This document shows positions 24,730-33,025 of a stretch of DNA of 58,534 nt, piece after piece. A model generated the notes under the pieces. The model saw only the letters and a program-made list of their open reading frames with translations. It did not search any database and was not told the DNA's origin. The translations under genes and the position numbers were made by a program. How positions within the stretch are numbered: the first letter of the stretch is position 1; every line of letters starts with the position of its first letter. Source of the stretch: an uncultured Acidimicrobiales bacterium (GTDB lineage: Bacteria; Actinomycetota; Acidimicrobiia; Acidimicrobiales; Aldehydirespiratoraceae); contig CAJQPN010000009.1 in NCBI GenBank assembly GCA_905480195.1, forward strand, positions 1-58,534. Reading direction: 5' to 3'.

Positions 24730-25671
24730 TCATGAGAGCCGAGCGACGACGAGCGTGCGGAACCGAGGGTCGGGAGTTCCGACCAGTTCGACGGCAGCGC
24801 CAGTCCGCTCGAACAAGTAGGCCCATGTTGCCGGCGAGAGTCCTCGACCTGCGCGCAATTCGCGCTCGACAATGCCACGCTCGGCAGGATCGCCGGTCAC
24901 GATCACTACCGTGCCGTTGCTGGCCGCGACCAACGACTGTTCGACGATGCGTTGCGCTGAAGCTGGACCCAGATCTTCGACGAATCCGGCAGCAACAATG
25001 GATCCGAATTCCCCGGGACGTGCTTCGGCGAGGTGTGCACCCGGGTCGACAGCTCGTAAATCGAGACCGTCGCGAACTCCGGGCAGAATTACGAGCGCAT
25101 CGACATCGACGCCATGGACTGCGATCCCCGCATCGTGCAACGGTCGCACGAGCACACCGCTCCCGCAACCGAGAACCACGGTTCGACCGGTCTGGGCGCC
25201 GAGGATTGATGCGACAAGCTCAGCCACTGCGCCGTCAGGTTCAGGGATCGGGTCGAGAAGACCGCCCCCATCGGCTATCCCCGCCGCATCCTCGAGCACG
25301 CTGAGGCGCTCGTCGAAACGGCGTAGCAGCCGAGTCAAGACATTGTTGAGCGCGTTGACCTGATCGGAGACATACCGGAGGTACCAGTAGGCAACCTTGC
25401 GAATCGCTCCCTTCAGCTGACGGATGCCGGGCTTCGCTCCGAGCGGGACGTCGACATCGATCGTGGCGAGACGATCGGCCCGGTCAAGCAAGAGTTCACC
25501 TTGATCGCCAGCCGCGCCAGGCGGTGCGACCTCGATCCAAACGCGCTCGATCTCGCGCTCGCGACGTTGCAGTTCCGGATCGCGACGGCGCCGCGCCTCG
25601 GCCTCGGCTTCGATCTCTGCGCGGACCTGGTTGACATAGGCCTGCGAGTCGTCAGCGTTCGCGTTCGTCAC
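24730..25671 (-). CDS. SAM-dependent methyltransferase-like protein with N-terminal helical region
   Basis: 313 residues from GTG 25671, which lies 8 nt after a TAGCGT hexamer; the longer frame overlaps the upstream gene. The N-terminal third is strongly charged and helical (QVRAEIEAEAEARRRRDPEL and onward), with a likely coiled coil. A further helix pair (about 85-140) leads to a Rossmann domain with motif I VVLGCGSGVLVRPL and the acidic VHGVDVDAL. Post-motifs SIVAAGFVEDL and GTVVIVTGDPAERG fit a class I methyltransferase fold. Its place among glycosyltransferases suggests methylation of a sugar or of the growing chain end. Catalytic activity and substrate are unproven. Confidence 0.68.
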   Translation of the reverse strand: MTNANADDSQAYVNQVRAEIEAEAEARRRRDPELQRREREIERVWIEVAPPGAAGDQGELLLDRADRLATIDVDVPLGAKPGIRQLKGAIRKVAYWYLRYVSDQVNALNNVLTRLLRRFDERLSVLEDAAGIADGGGLLDPIPEPDGAVAELVASILGAQTGRTVVLGCGSGVLVRPLHDAGIAVHGVDVDALVILPGVRDGLDLRAVDPGAHLAEARPGEFGSIVAAGFVEDLGPASAQRIVEQSLVAASNGTVVIVTGDPAERGIVERELRAGRGLSPATWAYLFERTGAAVELVGTPDPRFRTLVVARLS

Positions 25672-25679
25672 GGCCTGGC

Positions 25680-25685
25680 ACGCTA
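25680..25685 (-). promoter_or_regulatory. Possible internal -10 before the methyltransferase gene
   Basis: TAGCGT on the minus strand ends 8 nt before GTG 25671, in the 37-base gap after the YfhO gene. It may give a second, leaderless transcript for the four downstream genes. Confidence 0.35.
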
Positions 25686-25708
25686 CCAGGCAGATCCCCT
25701 CGGCCTGA

Positions 25709-28342
25709 TCAGCCCTCGACACGCTTCGATCGCCCAACACAGGCAACCAAGAAACCAAGTCCCAACAGTGTGACGAGCGACGACCACCACAGGTGCGGTG
25801 GTCGATATCGGAGCTCGACAACGTGTTCTCCGCCGCTCACCCAGACCGCACCAAAGGCGACATCAGCGGTTACCAACTCGGCCGAGTGGCCGTCGACCTC
25901 AGCCCGCCATCCCGGGGCTGCAGGCACATCGAACACAACCATGCCGGTGCCTGTCGCCGCTACCTCAGCGGTCACTCGGTCGTTGGACCGATGGGCCTTG
26001 ACCAGCGCCGATGCCTCTGCACCGATCGCAGCCGGCATTGCATCCAAGACCGCCGACGGCGACAACCCGTCCCACGCGTCGACCAACGCTGCAGCCCTGG
26101 TCAAGTCGGTCTCGACGACGAATTGACTCGCAAAGCGGGCGATCGGCGTCGGACGATGGAGGACAAGGACCGGTTGAACTGCGATGAGATCGATCGATCC
26201 ATCGCCGGCGATGCCACCGGCTCGAATGGTGGCACCCTCATGAAGCCCGATCAAGGCGACCGACGGCTCACCGTCGACACGAACGACGATGTCGGCAGGG
26301 CCGACTTGCAGGTCCTCTCCTGCTATCGGCACGACCAGCCGTTTCGCATCCGAAGGTGCAACAGCCAGCCGATTTCGACGCACATCATCGGCAACGCCAA
26401 CCTCGACCTCCACCGACACGGGGGCCGTTGTTGAGAAGTCCAAGACGACTGCGCGAAGTCCTCCCTCAGGAATCTCCACCTCCCCGGTGACGGGTTGGAG
26501 CACCGCATCGGAGCGTCGGAGTGGCGGCGGCGCGTCGAGGAACTCACCCGGGGGCGTGGATGCTGCGGATGCAACGAGTACGTCGACACCCATCGCGGTC
26601 CACACCCCGCTCTCGACCGACGCCGGACTCTGAGGTCTCGGTGCATCGACTGCCCCACCGACGCCGAGCCGAAGGCTGTCTGCATCGGCGGCCTCGAACA
26701 GCGCCAGAAGCCCAGGAGATCGTGGCGCATGAGCCCGGACGTCGTCGATGCCAAGCGCCGGCGAGACCGACGGCGCCATGACTTCGCCGAAACCGACCAT
26801 GCGTCCGTCAGGCCCAGCAAGATCACTGACAAGTTCATGTACAGCCGTCCCTGCGAGTCGCTCGTCCTGCTCGGCCGCAGTCGGGATAGCCATCCCGAAC
26901 GACAGCAGCTCGAACGCTGCGAGCCCGCAGGCGGCAATCCCCACGAACCTCCCATCGACGACTCCTCGCCGCCAGGCGGCCACGATGCCGATACCAACGA
27001 GTAAGACGACCACCGAAGACATCGACTCGGCGGTCGTGAGACGACGCATGTTCGCCTCGCCGACGACGTCGTTCCAGCGCCACGCAGCGCCAAGTCCGAT
27101 CATGACGACCGCAGCACCGACCGGCCCAGCGCGCCGCAGCGCAACATCGAACTGACGTTGTGGTCGATGATCTTCGACCAACAACGCAAGCCCGTCAGCT
27201 GCGGCGAGCGCCAGTGGAAGTGTGACGAGTACCCGGGCATGGGTAGCCACGGACGCATCGCCTGCCACGGCCCGAAGCAAGGTCTCGAAAGGGCCTCCGA
27301 TATACGCCAACGCGAGTCCAGTTGCGATGACAACAGCGATGCCGACGACGCTGGTCGAACTGCCCCGGCTGCGTACGCGGGCCACGCCGATCACTGCGAG
27401 GCTGACAACGATCGTGCCAGCAAATGCGACCGATGTCTGCTGAGAACCGCTGGTGAGCCACGGGATCGCCTCCGCCTCGTTACCGAACACAGAGCCGAAC
27501 GGGACGGCAAGAACCGTCGCCCAGTCAGCAGAACTGTCGGGGATCGAACGACTTCCCGCGTCGATCCACTGCGAGTGTGCGAACGACGCCGCCAGGTGCG
27601 GCACCGCCAGCGCAACCCCCATCGTCACGCCCAACGCCAGCGAGGGCGACCGCAGAGCTGTGTCACGGTCCGAAGCCACCATTGCTGCGGCGCCGAGCAG
27701 CGCCAACACAGCGATGGAGAACACGCCGCACCAGAGGAGCGCAGCGGTCACCACCGCCAGCGCCGCAGCCGATCGGTCAGGCCGCTGAACACGGGCCGCT
27801 GCGATCGCCAGCGACCAGAGCCACGGAACTAACGCAAAAGCGGTGGCGTGAGGCCACCCAAACCAGACGAACAGCAGGCCCGAACAGCCGAATGCCACGC
27901 CGGCAAACAGGGCCGGAACCTCAGACAATCCTCGACGTTGGGCAAGATTGCGAGCACCCGAAATCGCTACGGCCATCGCCATCGCGGCGACGAGGCCGGG
28001 GGCGAACCAGCCGGGGACGACGACGTACAAGAGGTGGGTGAACGGAACCCCGGTACGAAAGATCGGGGCGCCGCCCGCGACATCGTGATCCCAAAAGCCG
28101 AATTCACCGCTGCGCCACGCCGACGCCCGATCGACCCAAGCGGCGTGGATTGCCGCAGCATCCGGGGGGGCCGCTTCGCTCAGCACCGTGCCCACCGTCT
28201 CGGAGACGAACGGTTCGACGCTCCACAACTGATCGACCGGAGCCAGTGTCGCACCCGCAAACAAAGGACGCCAGAACGCAAACACCACGACGACAACGAT
28301 GACGAGCATCGGAAGCCGACGATGCGGAAGTCCGCGCGACAT
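25709..28342 (-). CDS. YfhO-family multi-pass membrane protein (GT-C like)
   Basis: 877 residues. The N-terminus has a membrane helix at about 11-28, then a periplasmic loop with an acidic segment near APVDQLW and FWDHDVAGGAPIF, and about 12 further helices to roughly residue 480. The C-terminal 350 residues are extracytoplasmic beta-rich and end with the YfhO hallmark (PGWRAEVDG, then VSGGEHVVELRYRP) before a last membrane helix and a basic tail. YfhO proteins use polyprenyl-phosphate-linked sugars to decorate surface polymers from outside. A polyprenyl-phosphate-sugar synthase-like GT2 is encoded at 20540. The ATG lies 6 nt after a -10 hexamer. The acceptor here is unknown. Confidence 0.82.
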   Translation of the reverse strand: MSRGLPHRRLPMLVIVVVVVFAFWRPLFAGATLAPVDQLWSVEPFVSETVGTVLSEAAPPDAAAIHAAWVDRASAWRSGEFGFWDHDVAGGAPIFRTGVPFTHLLYVVVPGWFAPGLVAAMAMAVAISGARNLAQRRGLSEVPALFAGVAFGCSGLLFVWFGWPHATAFALVPWLWSLAIAAARVQRPDRSAAALAVVTAALLWCGVFSIAVLALLGAAAMVASDRDTALRSPSLALGVTMGVALAVPHLAASFAHSQWIDAGSRSIPDSSADWATVLAVPFGSVFGNEAEAIPWLTSGSQQTSVAFAGTIVVSLAVIGVARVRSRGSSTSVVGIAVVIATGLALAYIGGPFETLLRAVAGDASVATHARVLVTLPLALAAADGLALLVEDHRPQRQFDVALRRAGPVGAAVVMIGLGAAWRWNDVVGEANMRRLTTAESMSSVVVLLVGIGIVAAWRRGVVDGRFVGIAACGLAAFELLSFGMAIPTAAEQDERLAGTAVHELVSDLAGPDGRMVGFGEVMAPSVSPALGIDDVRAHAPRSPGLLALFEAADADSLRLGVGGAVDAPRPQSPASVESGVWTAMGVDVLVASAASTPPGEFLDAPPPLRRSDAVLQPVTGEVEIPEGGLRAVVLDFSTTAPVSVEVEVGVADDVRRNRLAVAPSDAKRLVVPIAGEDLQVGPADIVVRVDGEPSVALIGLHEGATIRAGGIAGDGSIDLIAVQPVLVLHRPTPIARFASQFVVETDLTRAAALVDAWDGLSPSAVLDAMPAAIGAEASALVKAHRSNDRVTAEVAATGTGMVVFDVPAAPGWRAEVDGHSAELVTADVAFGAVWVSGGEHVVELRYRPPHLWWSSLVTLLGLGFLVACVGRSKRVEG

Positions 28343-28348
28343 GTCGGG

Positions 28349-28358
28349 ACGCTACCGT
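28349..28358. promoter_or_regulatory. Overlapping divergent -10 elements
   Basis: ACGCTACCGT holds TAGCGT on the minus strand (28349-28354, 6 nt before the YfhO ATG) and TACCGT on the plus strand (28353-28358, 12 nt before ATG 28371). The two share the central TA pair, so the promoters must compete for the same melted bases. Confidence 0.5.
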
Positions 28359-28370
28359 CATGACACCCTC

Positions 28371-29828
28371 ATGGCCTTGCTTCTCATCGTCTCCGAGTTG
28401 GGGCTCCCACCCCCGGACAGCAACCTGGCGCGCTCGGTTCGCGAGACCGACGCAGCCAATCACGCAACGTTCGCCGCCGATTCGAACGTGATCGCCACAC
28501 TGATGACGGACTCCACCTCAACGGTCACTCCAGGAGCGATCGAGCGGCTCATCGAGCACATGACGCACTTCGCCGACCTCGACGCTCTCTACGGCGACTC
28601 AGACGTCGAGCCCGACGATGGCACGGCGATTTTGCGCCCGGCATGGTCGCCCTTACGTCTGATGACGATGCCGACCGACCTCGATCACCTCATCGTGCGG
28701 GGCCAGCACCTCTCCGGCTCACTGAGCGATCGCATCCATGCGCTCACGAGGATCGACGCTGGCCGCATCGGCCACGTCCCCGACGTTTTGGTTCGGATTG
28801 CGGGGCCGCCTGACCTCGACACCGCAGCACGCGAGGCACTCGACCGCGCCGCCGAAGCGCGTTCGGTTGCGCTTGAAGCGTTGCGGCCGGATCGTTTCGG
28901 ACTGGTGCCGGCCAAACTCGAGGCGGTCTCCATCATCATCCCGACCGCGGCAACCACTGGCGCTGACGGTCGTCCTCTGGTCGAGAACGCGATCACTGCG
29001 TGCCTCGCCACTGAAATCGACGAGCTTGAAGTGTTGCTCGTAGTGGGCGACGAGTGCCAGGTCGATCCGGCGGCGCTCACCACCGATCCGAGAGTCCAGG
29101 TGGTACGCCGGCCACCTGGTAACTGGAACTTCTCCGCTGCGATCAACCTCGGGATCCTTCGAGCGAGTCATCCCACGGTCCTTGTTCTCAACGACGATGT
29201 CGAACTCGTCGAAACCGACTGGATCGCCCGGATGGCCTCTCACCTCGCCGACCCCACCGTCGGCGCAGTCGGCGCGCTTTTGCTCTACCCCGATCTCACG
29301 TGTCAGCACGTCGGCATGGTCACCGACGATGCGTTTCCGTTGCACCCTCATGTCGGTCGGACCATCGAGCAACTCGAAGCCTTCGATGCAGACCTGGCCC
29401 ATGACCGGATCGCGGTTACTGCAGCCTGCTTGTTGGCTCGGCGGGCTGATCTCCTAGCTGTAGGCGGCTTCTGTGAGGAATTGCCCTTCGGCTTCAACGA
29501 CGTCGACCTCTGCTTCAAGCTCCACCGCATGGGGCTTCGGATAGTGGTCGAACCGAGGGCCCGCCTGATCCACTTCGAGAGCGCCAGCCGACCGCCAGTC
29601 ACCCGCCCCTGGGAGTGGGATCACTTCGTCAGTCGTTGGGGAGACGTTGTCGACCCCTGGTATCACCCTGCGTACCACCGACCCGATGATCCCAACGATC
29701 GTCGCCGCAACGCCGACCATCTAGCTCCGATCCAGCCGTATCGCAGTCTTCCCCGCACGGCTGTAATTCGCTCGCGCGTCCACCATGCCCGGCTCCGAGC
29801 CACCAACCCAGCCGACGGTGCCAGCTAG
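28371..29828 (+). CDS. GT2-family glycosyltransferase with extra N-terminal domain
   Basis: 485 residues from ATG 28371; an ATG at 28341 is in frame but would start upstream of the promoter hexamer. The first 190 residues form an unfamiliar domain (MALLLIVSELGLPPPDSN, then LIEHMTHFADLDALYGDSDV, which looks like a degenerate GT2 tail). A full GT-A domain follows: VSIIIPTAATTGADGRP, NWNFSAAINLGIL, the metal-binding VLNDDVELVE and the catalytic region ELPFGFNDVDLCFKLHRMGL with its ND(V)D. These are rhamnosyltransferase-like features. The doubled layout resembles tandem GT2 proteins of polysaccharide loci, with the first copy decayed. Confidence 0.82.
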   Translation: MALLLIVSELGLPPPDSNLARSVRETDAANHATFAADSNVIATLMTDSTSTVTPGAIERLIEHMTHFADLDALYGDSDVEPDDGTAILRPAWSPLRLMTMPTDLDHLIVRGQHLSGSLSDRIHALTRIDAGRIGHVPDVLVRIAGPPDLDTAAREALDRAAEARSVALEALRPDRFGLVPAKLEAVSIIIPTAATTGADGRPLVENAITACLATEIDELEVLLVVGDECQVDPAALTTDPRVQVVRRPPGNWNFSAAINLGILRASHPTVLVLNDDVELVETDWIARMASHLADPTVGAVGALLLYPDLTCQHVGMVTDDAFPLHPHVGRTIEQLEAFDADLAHDRIAVTAACLLARRADLLAVGGFCEELPFGFNDVDLCFKLHRMGLRIVVEPRARLIHFESASRPPVTRPWEWDHFVSRWGDVVDPWYHPAYHRPDDPNDRRRNADHLAPIQPYRSLPRTAVIRSRVHHARLRATNPADGAS

Positions 29829-29838
29829 GGTCCCGTCA

Positions 29839-30057
29839 GTGAGCGCCGACCCGATCGACTCCGACGACCCAGTCGCCCTGCGCGCCGAGATCCTGGCGCT
29901 GCGAGACCAGCTCGCTGCCGCCGACGGCGGCAAGGAGATCCTCGAGGATCTGGTCGCCGAGCACGAGCGCCACATCGCCGAACTCGCAAACGAGCTCGCC
30001 CGCAACCCCGTGATGAGGATCGGGCGAGCCCTCCGACGACGCCTGAGGCGCCGATGA
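29839..30057 (+). CDS. Small coiled-coil protein, unknown function
   Basis: 72 residues from GTG 29839, ten bases after the preceding stop; a longer frame starts at 29785 inside the previous gene but reads as Pro-rich noise there. Residues about 12-52 form an acidic amphipathic helix with heptad spacing (LRAEILALRDQLAAADGGKE, then LEDLVAEHERHIAELANELA). The end is strongly basic (RIGRALRRRLRRR). The ATGA overlap ties it to the following GT2. Acidic coiled coil plus basic tail could hold glycosyltransferases together or at the membrane. I do not recognise a family. Confidence 0.6.
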   Translation: MSADPIDSDDPVALRAEILALRDQLAAADGGKEILEDLVAEHERHIAELANELARNPVMRIGRALRRRLRRR

Positions 30058-31046
30058 CCGGACCGATTGACGAGCTGCTCGGTACCGTCGGCCCGCACCC
30101 TTCGTTCGCACCCGCCGGTCCGGTCCGATTCAGCGTGGTTGTTCGCACCCAGGGCACCAGACCGAATTCGCTTCGCGAAGCACTCGAGTCTCTCGCAAAC
30201 CAGACACATCAAGCCCACCAGGTCCTCGTGATGGTGCACACCGACGACGATCACGTCACCGGCGAGGTCCGTGCATTGACCGCCAACATCAACACCGTTG
30301 TCGAGATTTGCCAGGTCGCATCGGGCTTGCGTACCGCACCGCTCAACGCCGGGCTCGATGCAGCCACCGGCGACTACGTTTGCTTCCTCGACGACGACGA
30401 TCTCGCCCGACCCGACTGGTTGTCGGCCTTCGACCTCGCAATCCAGGACCACCCGGGCCAGATCGCCCGAGCACGCACCGGAGTGCAGCAGTGGTCAACG
30501 GAGGGAACCGGTGAACCTCGCCACCCCCAGAGCCAGGTCGATGAGCCGTTCGCGGCGACATTCGACCTGCTCGCGCACCTCAGCCACAACGAGACCCCGA
30601 TTTGTTCGATCGCTGTTCCACTCGGGGCTATCCGCCACCACGGAATTCAATTCGCCCCCGACCTCCCCGTGCTTGAGGACTGGGACTTCCTCATGCGTAT
30701 CGCGCCGCTCACGGGGGTGGTGTCGGTCGATTCCCAGACGTCGCTCTACCGACAACTTGACGACAGCAATGCCTTCGCAGCCGAGACGGTCGACACCTGG
30801 GAGCGGGCACACGCCCAAGTGGTCGACCGCCTGTCAGCTCGACCGTTGCTCCTGCCCACCGGCGACGCCCGACGTGTGGCGCGTGCCCACTTTGTTCCAG
30901 CGGGGGGCAGTCGCTACGAGGACGACTTCACCCAACTTGCGACGGAACTCGATCAGCTCACGAAGTCACCACTGCGATGGGGGCGTCGATTCGGCGCTCG
31001 AGTGGGGTCCGCGGCCCGGGCCCGAATCGCAGGGCGGCAGCGATGA
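30054..31046 (+). CDS. GT2-family glycosyltransferase
   Basis: 330 residues, ATG overlapping the coiled-coil stop (ATGA). GT-A domain with FSVVVRTQGTRPNSLREALE, the nucleotide strand VASGLRTAPLNAGLDAATGD and the metal motif VCFLDDDDLARPDW, followed by LPVLEDWDFLMRIAPLTGV, which carries the ED catalytic pair. No membrane helix is seen. Three plus-strand genes (28371, 29839, 30054) form one unit. Its last 89 bases are antisense to the end of the O-antigen ligase gene, a long overlap for two convergent genes. Confidence 0.85.
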   Translation: MTGPIDELLGTVGPHPSFAPAGPVRFSVVVRTQGTRPNSLREALESLANQTHQAHQVLVMVHTDDDHVTGEVRALTANINTVVEICQVASGLRTAPLNAGLDAATGDYVCFLDDDDLARPDWLSAFDLAIQDHPGQIARARTGVQQWSTEGTGEPRHPQSQVDEPFAATFDLLAHLSHNETPICSIAVPLGAIRHHGIQFAPDLPVLEDWDFLMRIAPLTGVVSVDSQTSLYRQLDDSNAFAAETVDTWERAHAQVVDRLSARPLLLPTGDARRVARAHFVPAGGSRYEDDFTQLATELDQLTKSPLRWGRRFGARVGSAARARIAGRQR

Positions 31047-32151
31047 GCAGTACCCAGTTGTAGCTGAACCACAGCACGAAGCTCTCCGTTACGTTCTCGA
31101 CAACGAGGAAGGCGACGAGCGCGCCCCACGTCCAAGCCTCGGGCCCTGGTTCGCGCCAGAGCGTCCGGGCGACGCCGACGCATGCAGAACCAACGACGAT
31201 CAGCCACAGCAGCAGCCCGATCACGCCGACCCCAAGCAGAAGCTCGGGAATAGAGCCGTGCGCACTTCCCCGTCGCAACAGTTCATGGTCGTGCAACTCG
31301 GGCGTGTACCAGAAGGCCTCCCAGCCAACGCCGTGCCAACGGGCGTCAGCCGCAACCTCACCGACCAGGTCCCAGATCGTGCGGCGCTGCTGAAACGTGC
31401 TCTCGTCCCAGAGCCGACGGACAGCGAAGATGGTGCCGCTGGTACCAACGACACCGAGTCCGGCTGCCACACCGACTGAGCCCCTCTTCCGGGCAAGTAG
31501 CGCAACCGACGCGACACCGACGGCGACGAGCAGCGCAAACCATGCGGTGCGGCTTCCGGCCCCGAACATACCTACGAGCCCGAGGGCCAGGAGGAGTGTG
31601 CCAAAACGCCGATGACGCTCGGCGATCAAGCCACACGCCACGATCACCGCAACACCACAGATTGGAGCCAGCGAGTTCCGGCCAGTCATCACGCCGCGCC
31701 AGTCACCGTTTCGGTCGATCGCGGCCGAAGGCCAGAGCATCACAAGTGCCACACTCACGCCGACGAGCGCCAGCCCTGCAGCACCGAGGGCGACGACGAG
31801 TCGCTCGTGGTCGAGGCCGGCGATGACCCACGCGACGAACGGAAGCCCGACATAGACCAGCCCCTTCCACAACGTCTGCTCCGGCTGCAGACTCCATGCC
31901 GTACTCACCGTTGCCCACACGCCGAACGCCACTGCGGCCGCAGTCGGCACTGCCGCCACGACAGGGCGCCACAGCGCCACGATCATCACGACGCCTGCCG
32001 CGACCGTCAACACGATCACCGGCTGCATCACCGGGCCCTCCCACCTACCGGGGAGACCGAAGACCCGACGCTCAAGAAAGAACAATGGTCCGTTCGCGAA
32101 CACGGCCAACGAAATCGCCACCAGTGTCGTCTGCATTGGCGCCGAGCCCAT
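30958..32151 (-). CDS. O-antigen ligase/polymerase family membrane protein (Wzy_C/WaaL type)
   Basis: 397 residues from ATG 32151, set by a TACGAT hexamer 6 nt upstream; the frame is open to 32232 but that part would overlap the ABC permease start. About 10-12 membrane helices. A loop at about residues 140-160 holds DRNGDWRGVMTGRNSLA, and a large outer loop after residue 250 holds QQRRTIWDLVGEVA...GVGWEAFW and LHDHELLRRGSAHGSIPELL. The RxxxW and H-x-S motifs there are family hallmarks used for lipid-linked glycan binding. It either polymerises repeat units or ligates finished glycan to an acceptor on the outer face. It diverges from wzm. Confidence 0.85.
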   Translation of the reverse strand: MGSAPMQTTLVAISLAVFANGPLFFLERRVFGLPGRWEGPVMQPVIVLTVAAGVVMIVALWRPVVAAVPTAAAVAFGVWATVSTAWSLQPEQTLWKGLVYVGLPFVAWVIAGLDHERLVVALGAAGLALVGVSVALVMLWPSAAIDRNGDWRGVMTGRNSLAPICGVAVIVACGLIAERHRRFGTLLLALGLVGMFGAGSRTAWFALLVAVGVASVALLARKRGSVGVAAGLGVVGTSGTIFAVRRLWDESTFQQRRTIWDLVGEVAADARWHGVGWEAFWYTPELHDHELLRRGSAHGSIPELLLGVGVIGLLLWLIVVGSACVGVARTLWREPGPEAWTWGALVAFLVVENVTESFVLWFSYNWVLLIAAALRFGPGPRTPLERRIDAPIAVVTS

Positions 32152-32157
32152 CGATGC

Positions 32158-32163
32158 ATCGTA
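32158..32163 (-). promoter_or_regulatory. -10 element of the O-antigen ligase gene
   Basis: TACGAT on the minus strand, ending exactly 6 nt before ATG 32151. Leaderless pattern. Confidence 0.5.
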
Positions 32164-32180
32164 GGCGAACGACAGATCGG

Positions 32181-32186
32181 TAGGAT
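32181..32186 (+). promoter_or_regulatory. -10 element of the wzm-wzt unit
   Basis: TAGGAT predicts a start near 32193 and a short leader of about 20 bases that includes GAGGG, 9 bases before ATG 32213. It lies 17 bp from the divergent -10. Confidence 0.45.
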
Positions 32187-32212
32187 CGCATGTGGCCTGA
32201 GGGCTTATTCCC

Positions 32213-33025
32213 ATGCTGAAACTGTCTCCCACCGCACAAAAGAGCGCGAATCTCGTCTACCACTTCGCCCAGCGTGAAACGAAGTCCCGCTTCAAGCGGA
32301 GCTTGCTGGGGTGGTTTTGGTCGTTCGCGAATCCTCTCACCACCGTGGCGGTGTACAGCTTCGTGTTCGGCGTTGTGTACCGAGCGTCGCCACCCGCAAC
32401 CGAGAACGGAAACGCCGAAAATTTTGGCTTCTTTCTGTTCAGCGGCCTGATCACCTGGAACCTGTTCACCGGCATCGTCAACGGCTGTATGGGCTGGCTC
32501 CAGAGCATCAGCGACCTTCGAAAGAAGGTGTACTTCCCGACCGAGACAGCGCTCCTCGGCGGGGCAGCGTCGAACGCGTTGCAAACCGGCCTCGAAGCGC
32601 TCGTGCTCGTCGTGATCATGGCGGTGCTGTCGAACCTCTCGTGGACGGTCGTATTCCTGCTCGTTGCGCTCGTCTTCACGATCGCCTTCGGCCTTGGCAT
32701 CGGGTTCGTCGCAGCGATCATGAACGCCCGCTACCGAGACATCTTCTACCTCGTTGGTGTCTTGTTGAACGTTGGCTTCTTCCTCGTGCCGATCGTCTAC
32801 CAGGTCAGCATGGTCCCCGAGCAGAAGTGGGGCCTTCCGATTCGTGCGCTCGTCGAGTGGAACCCGCCCGCGCTCTTTGTCGGCATCGCCCGCGACGGCG
32901 TCTATTTCCTTCAGGTGCCGACCCTTGGCCACCTCGTAGCGGCGAGTGCCTGGGCAGGACTCACGCTCACCATCGGCTGGAGGTACTTCCGGGCCCGTAG
33001 CATGGAGATCAGCGAGGAATCGTGA
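32213..33025 (+). CDS. wzm: ABC-2 type polysaccharide exporter permease
   Basis: 270 residues. A short N-terminal amphipathic helix with HFAQRETKSRFKRSLLGWFW, the conserved Wzm/TagG opening in which LGxxW leads into the first membrane helix, is followed by six predicted helices, including NFGFFLFSGLITWNLF and GFFLVPIVYQVSMVP. Its partner ATPase gene overlaps it (GTGA). The pair exports a finished, lipid-linked polysaccharide across the cytoplasmic membrane. TagG-like teichoic acid export is the closest alternative. Confidence 0.9.
   Translation: MLKLSPTAQKSANLVYHFAQRETKSRFKRSLLGWFWSFANPLTTVAVYSFVFGVVYRASPPATENGNAENFGFFLFSGLITWNLFTGIVNGCMGWLQSISDLRKKVYFPTETALLGGAASNALQTGLEALVLVVIMAVLSNLSWTVVFLLVALVFTIAFGLGIGFVAAIMNARYRDIFYLVGVLLNVGFFLVPIVYQVSMVPEQKWGLPIRALVEWNPPALFVGIARDGVYFLQVPTLGHLVAASAWAGLTLTIGWRYFRARSMEISEES

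Noticed and set aside
23661..24878. Longer N-terminus for the GT4 gene starting at 24878
   Set aside because: The extra 54 residues overlap the methyltransferase gene and are Ser-rich with no similarity to the paralog. GTG 24716 aligns with the paralog's start.
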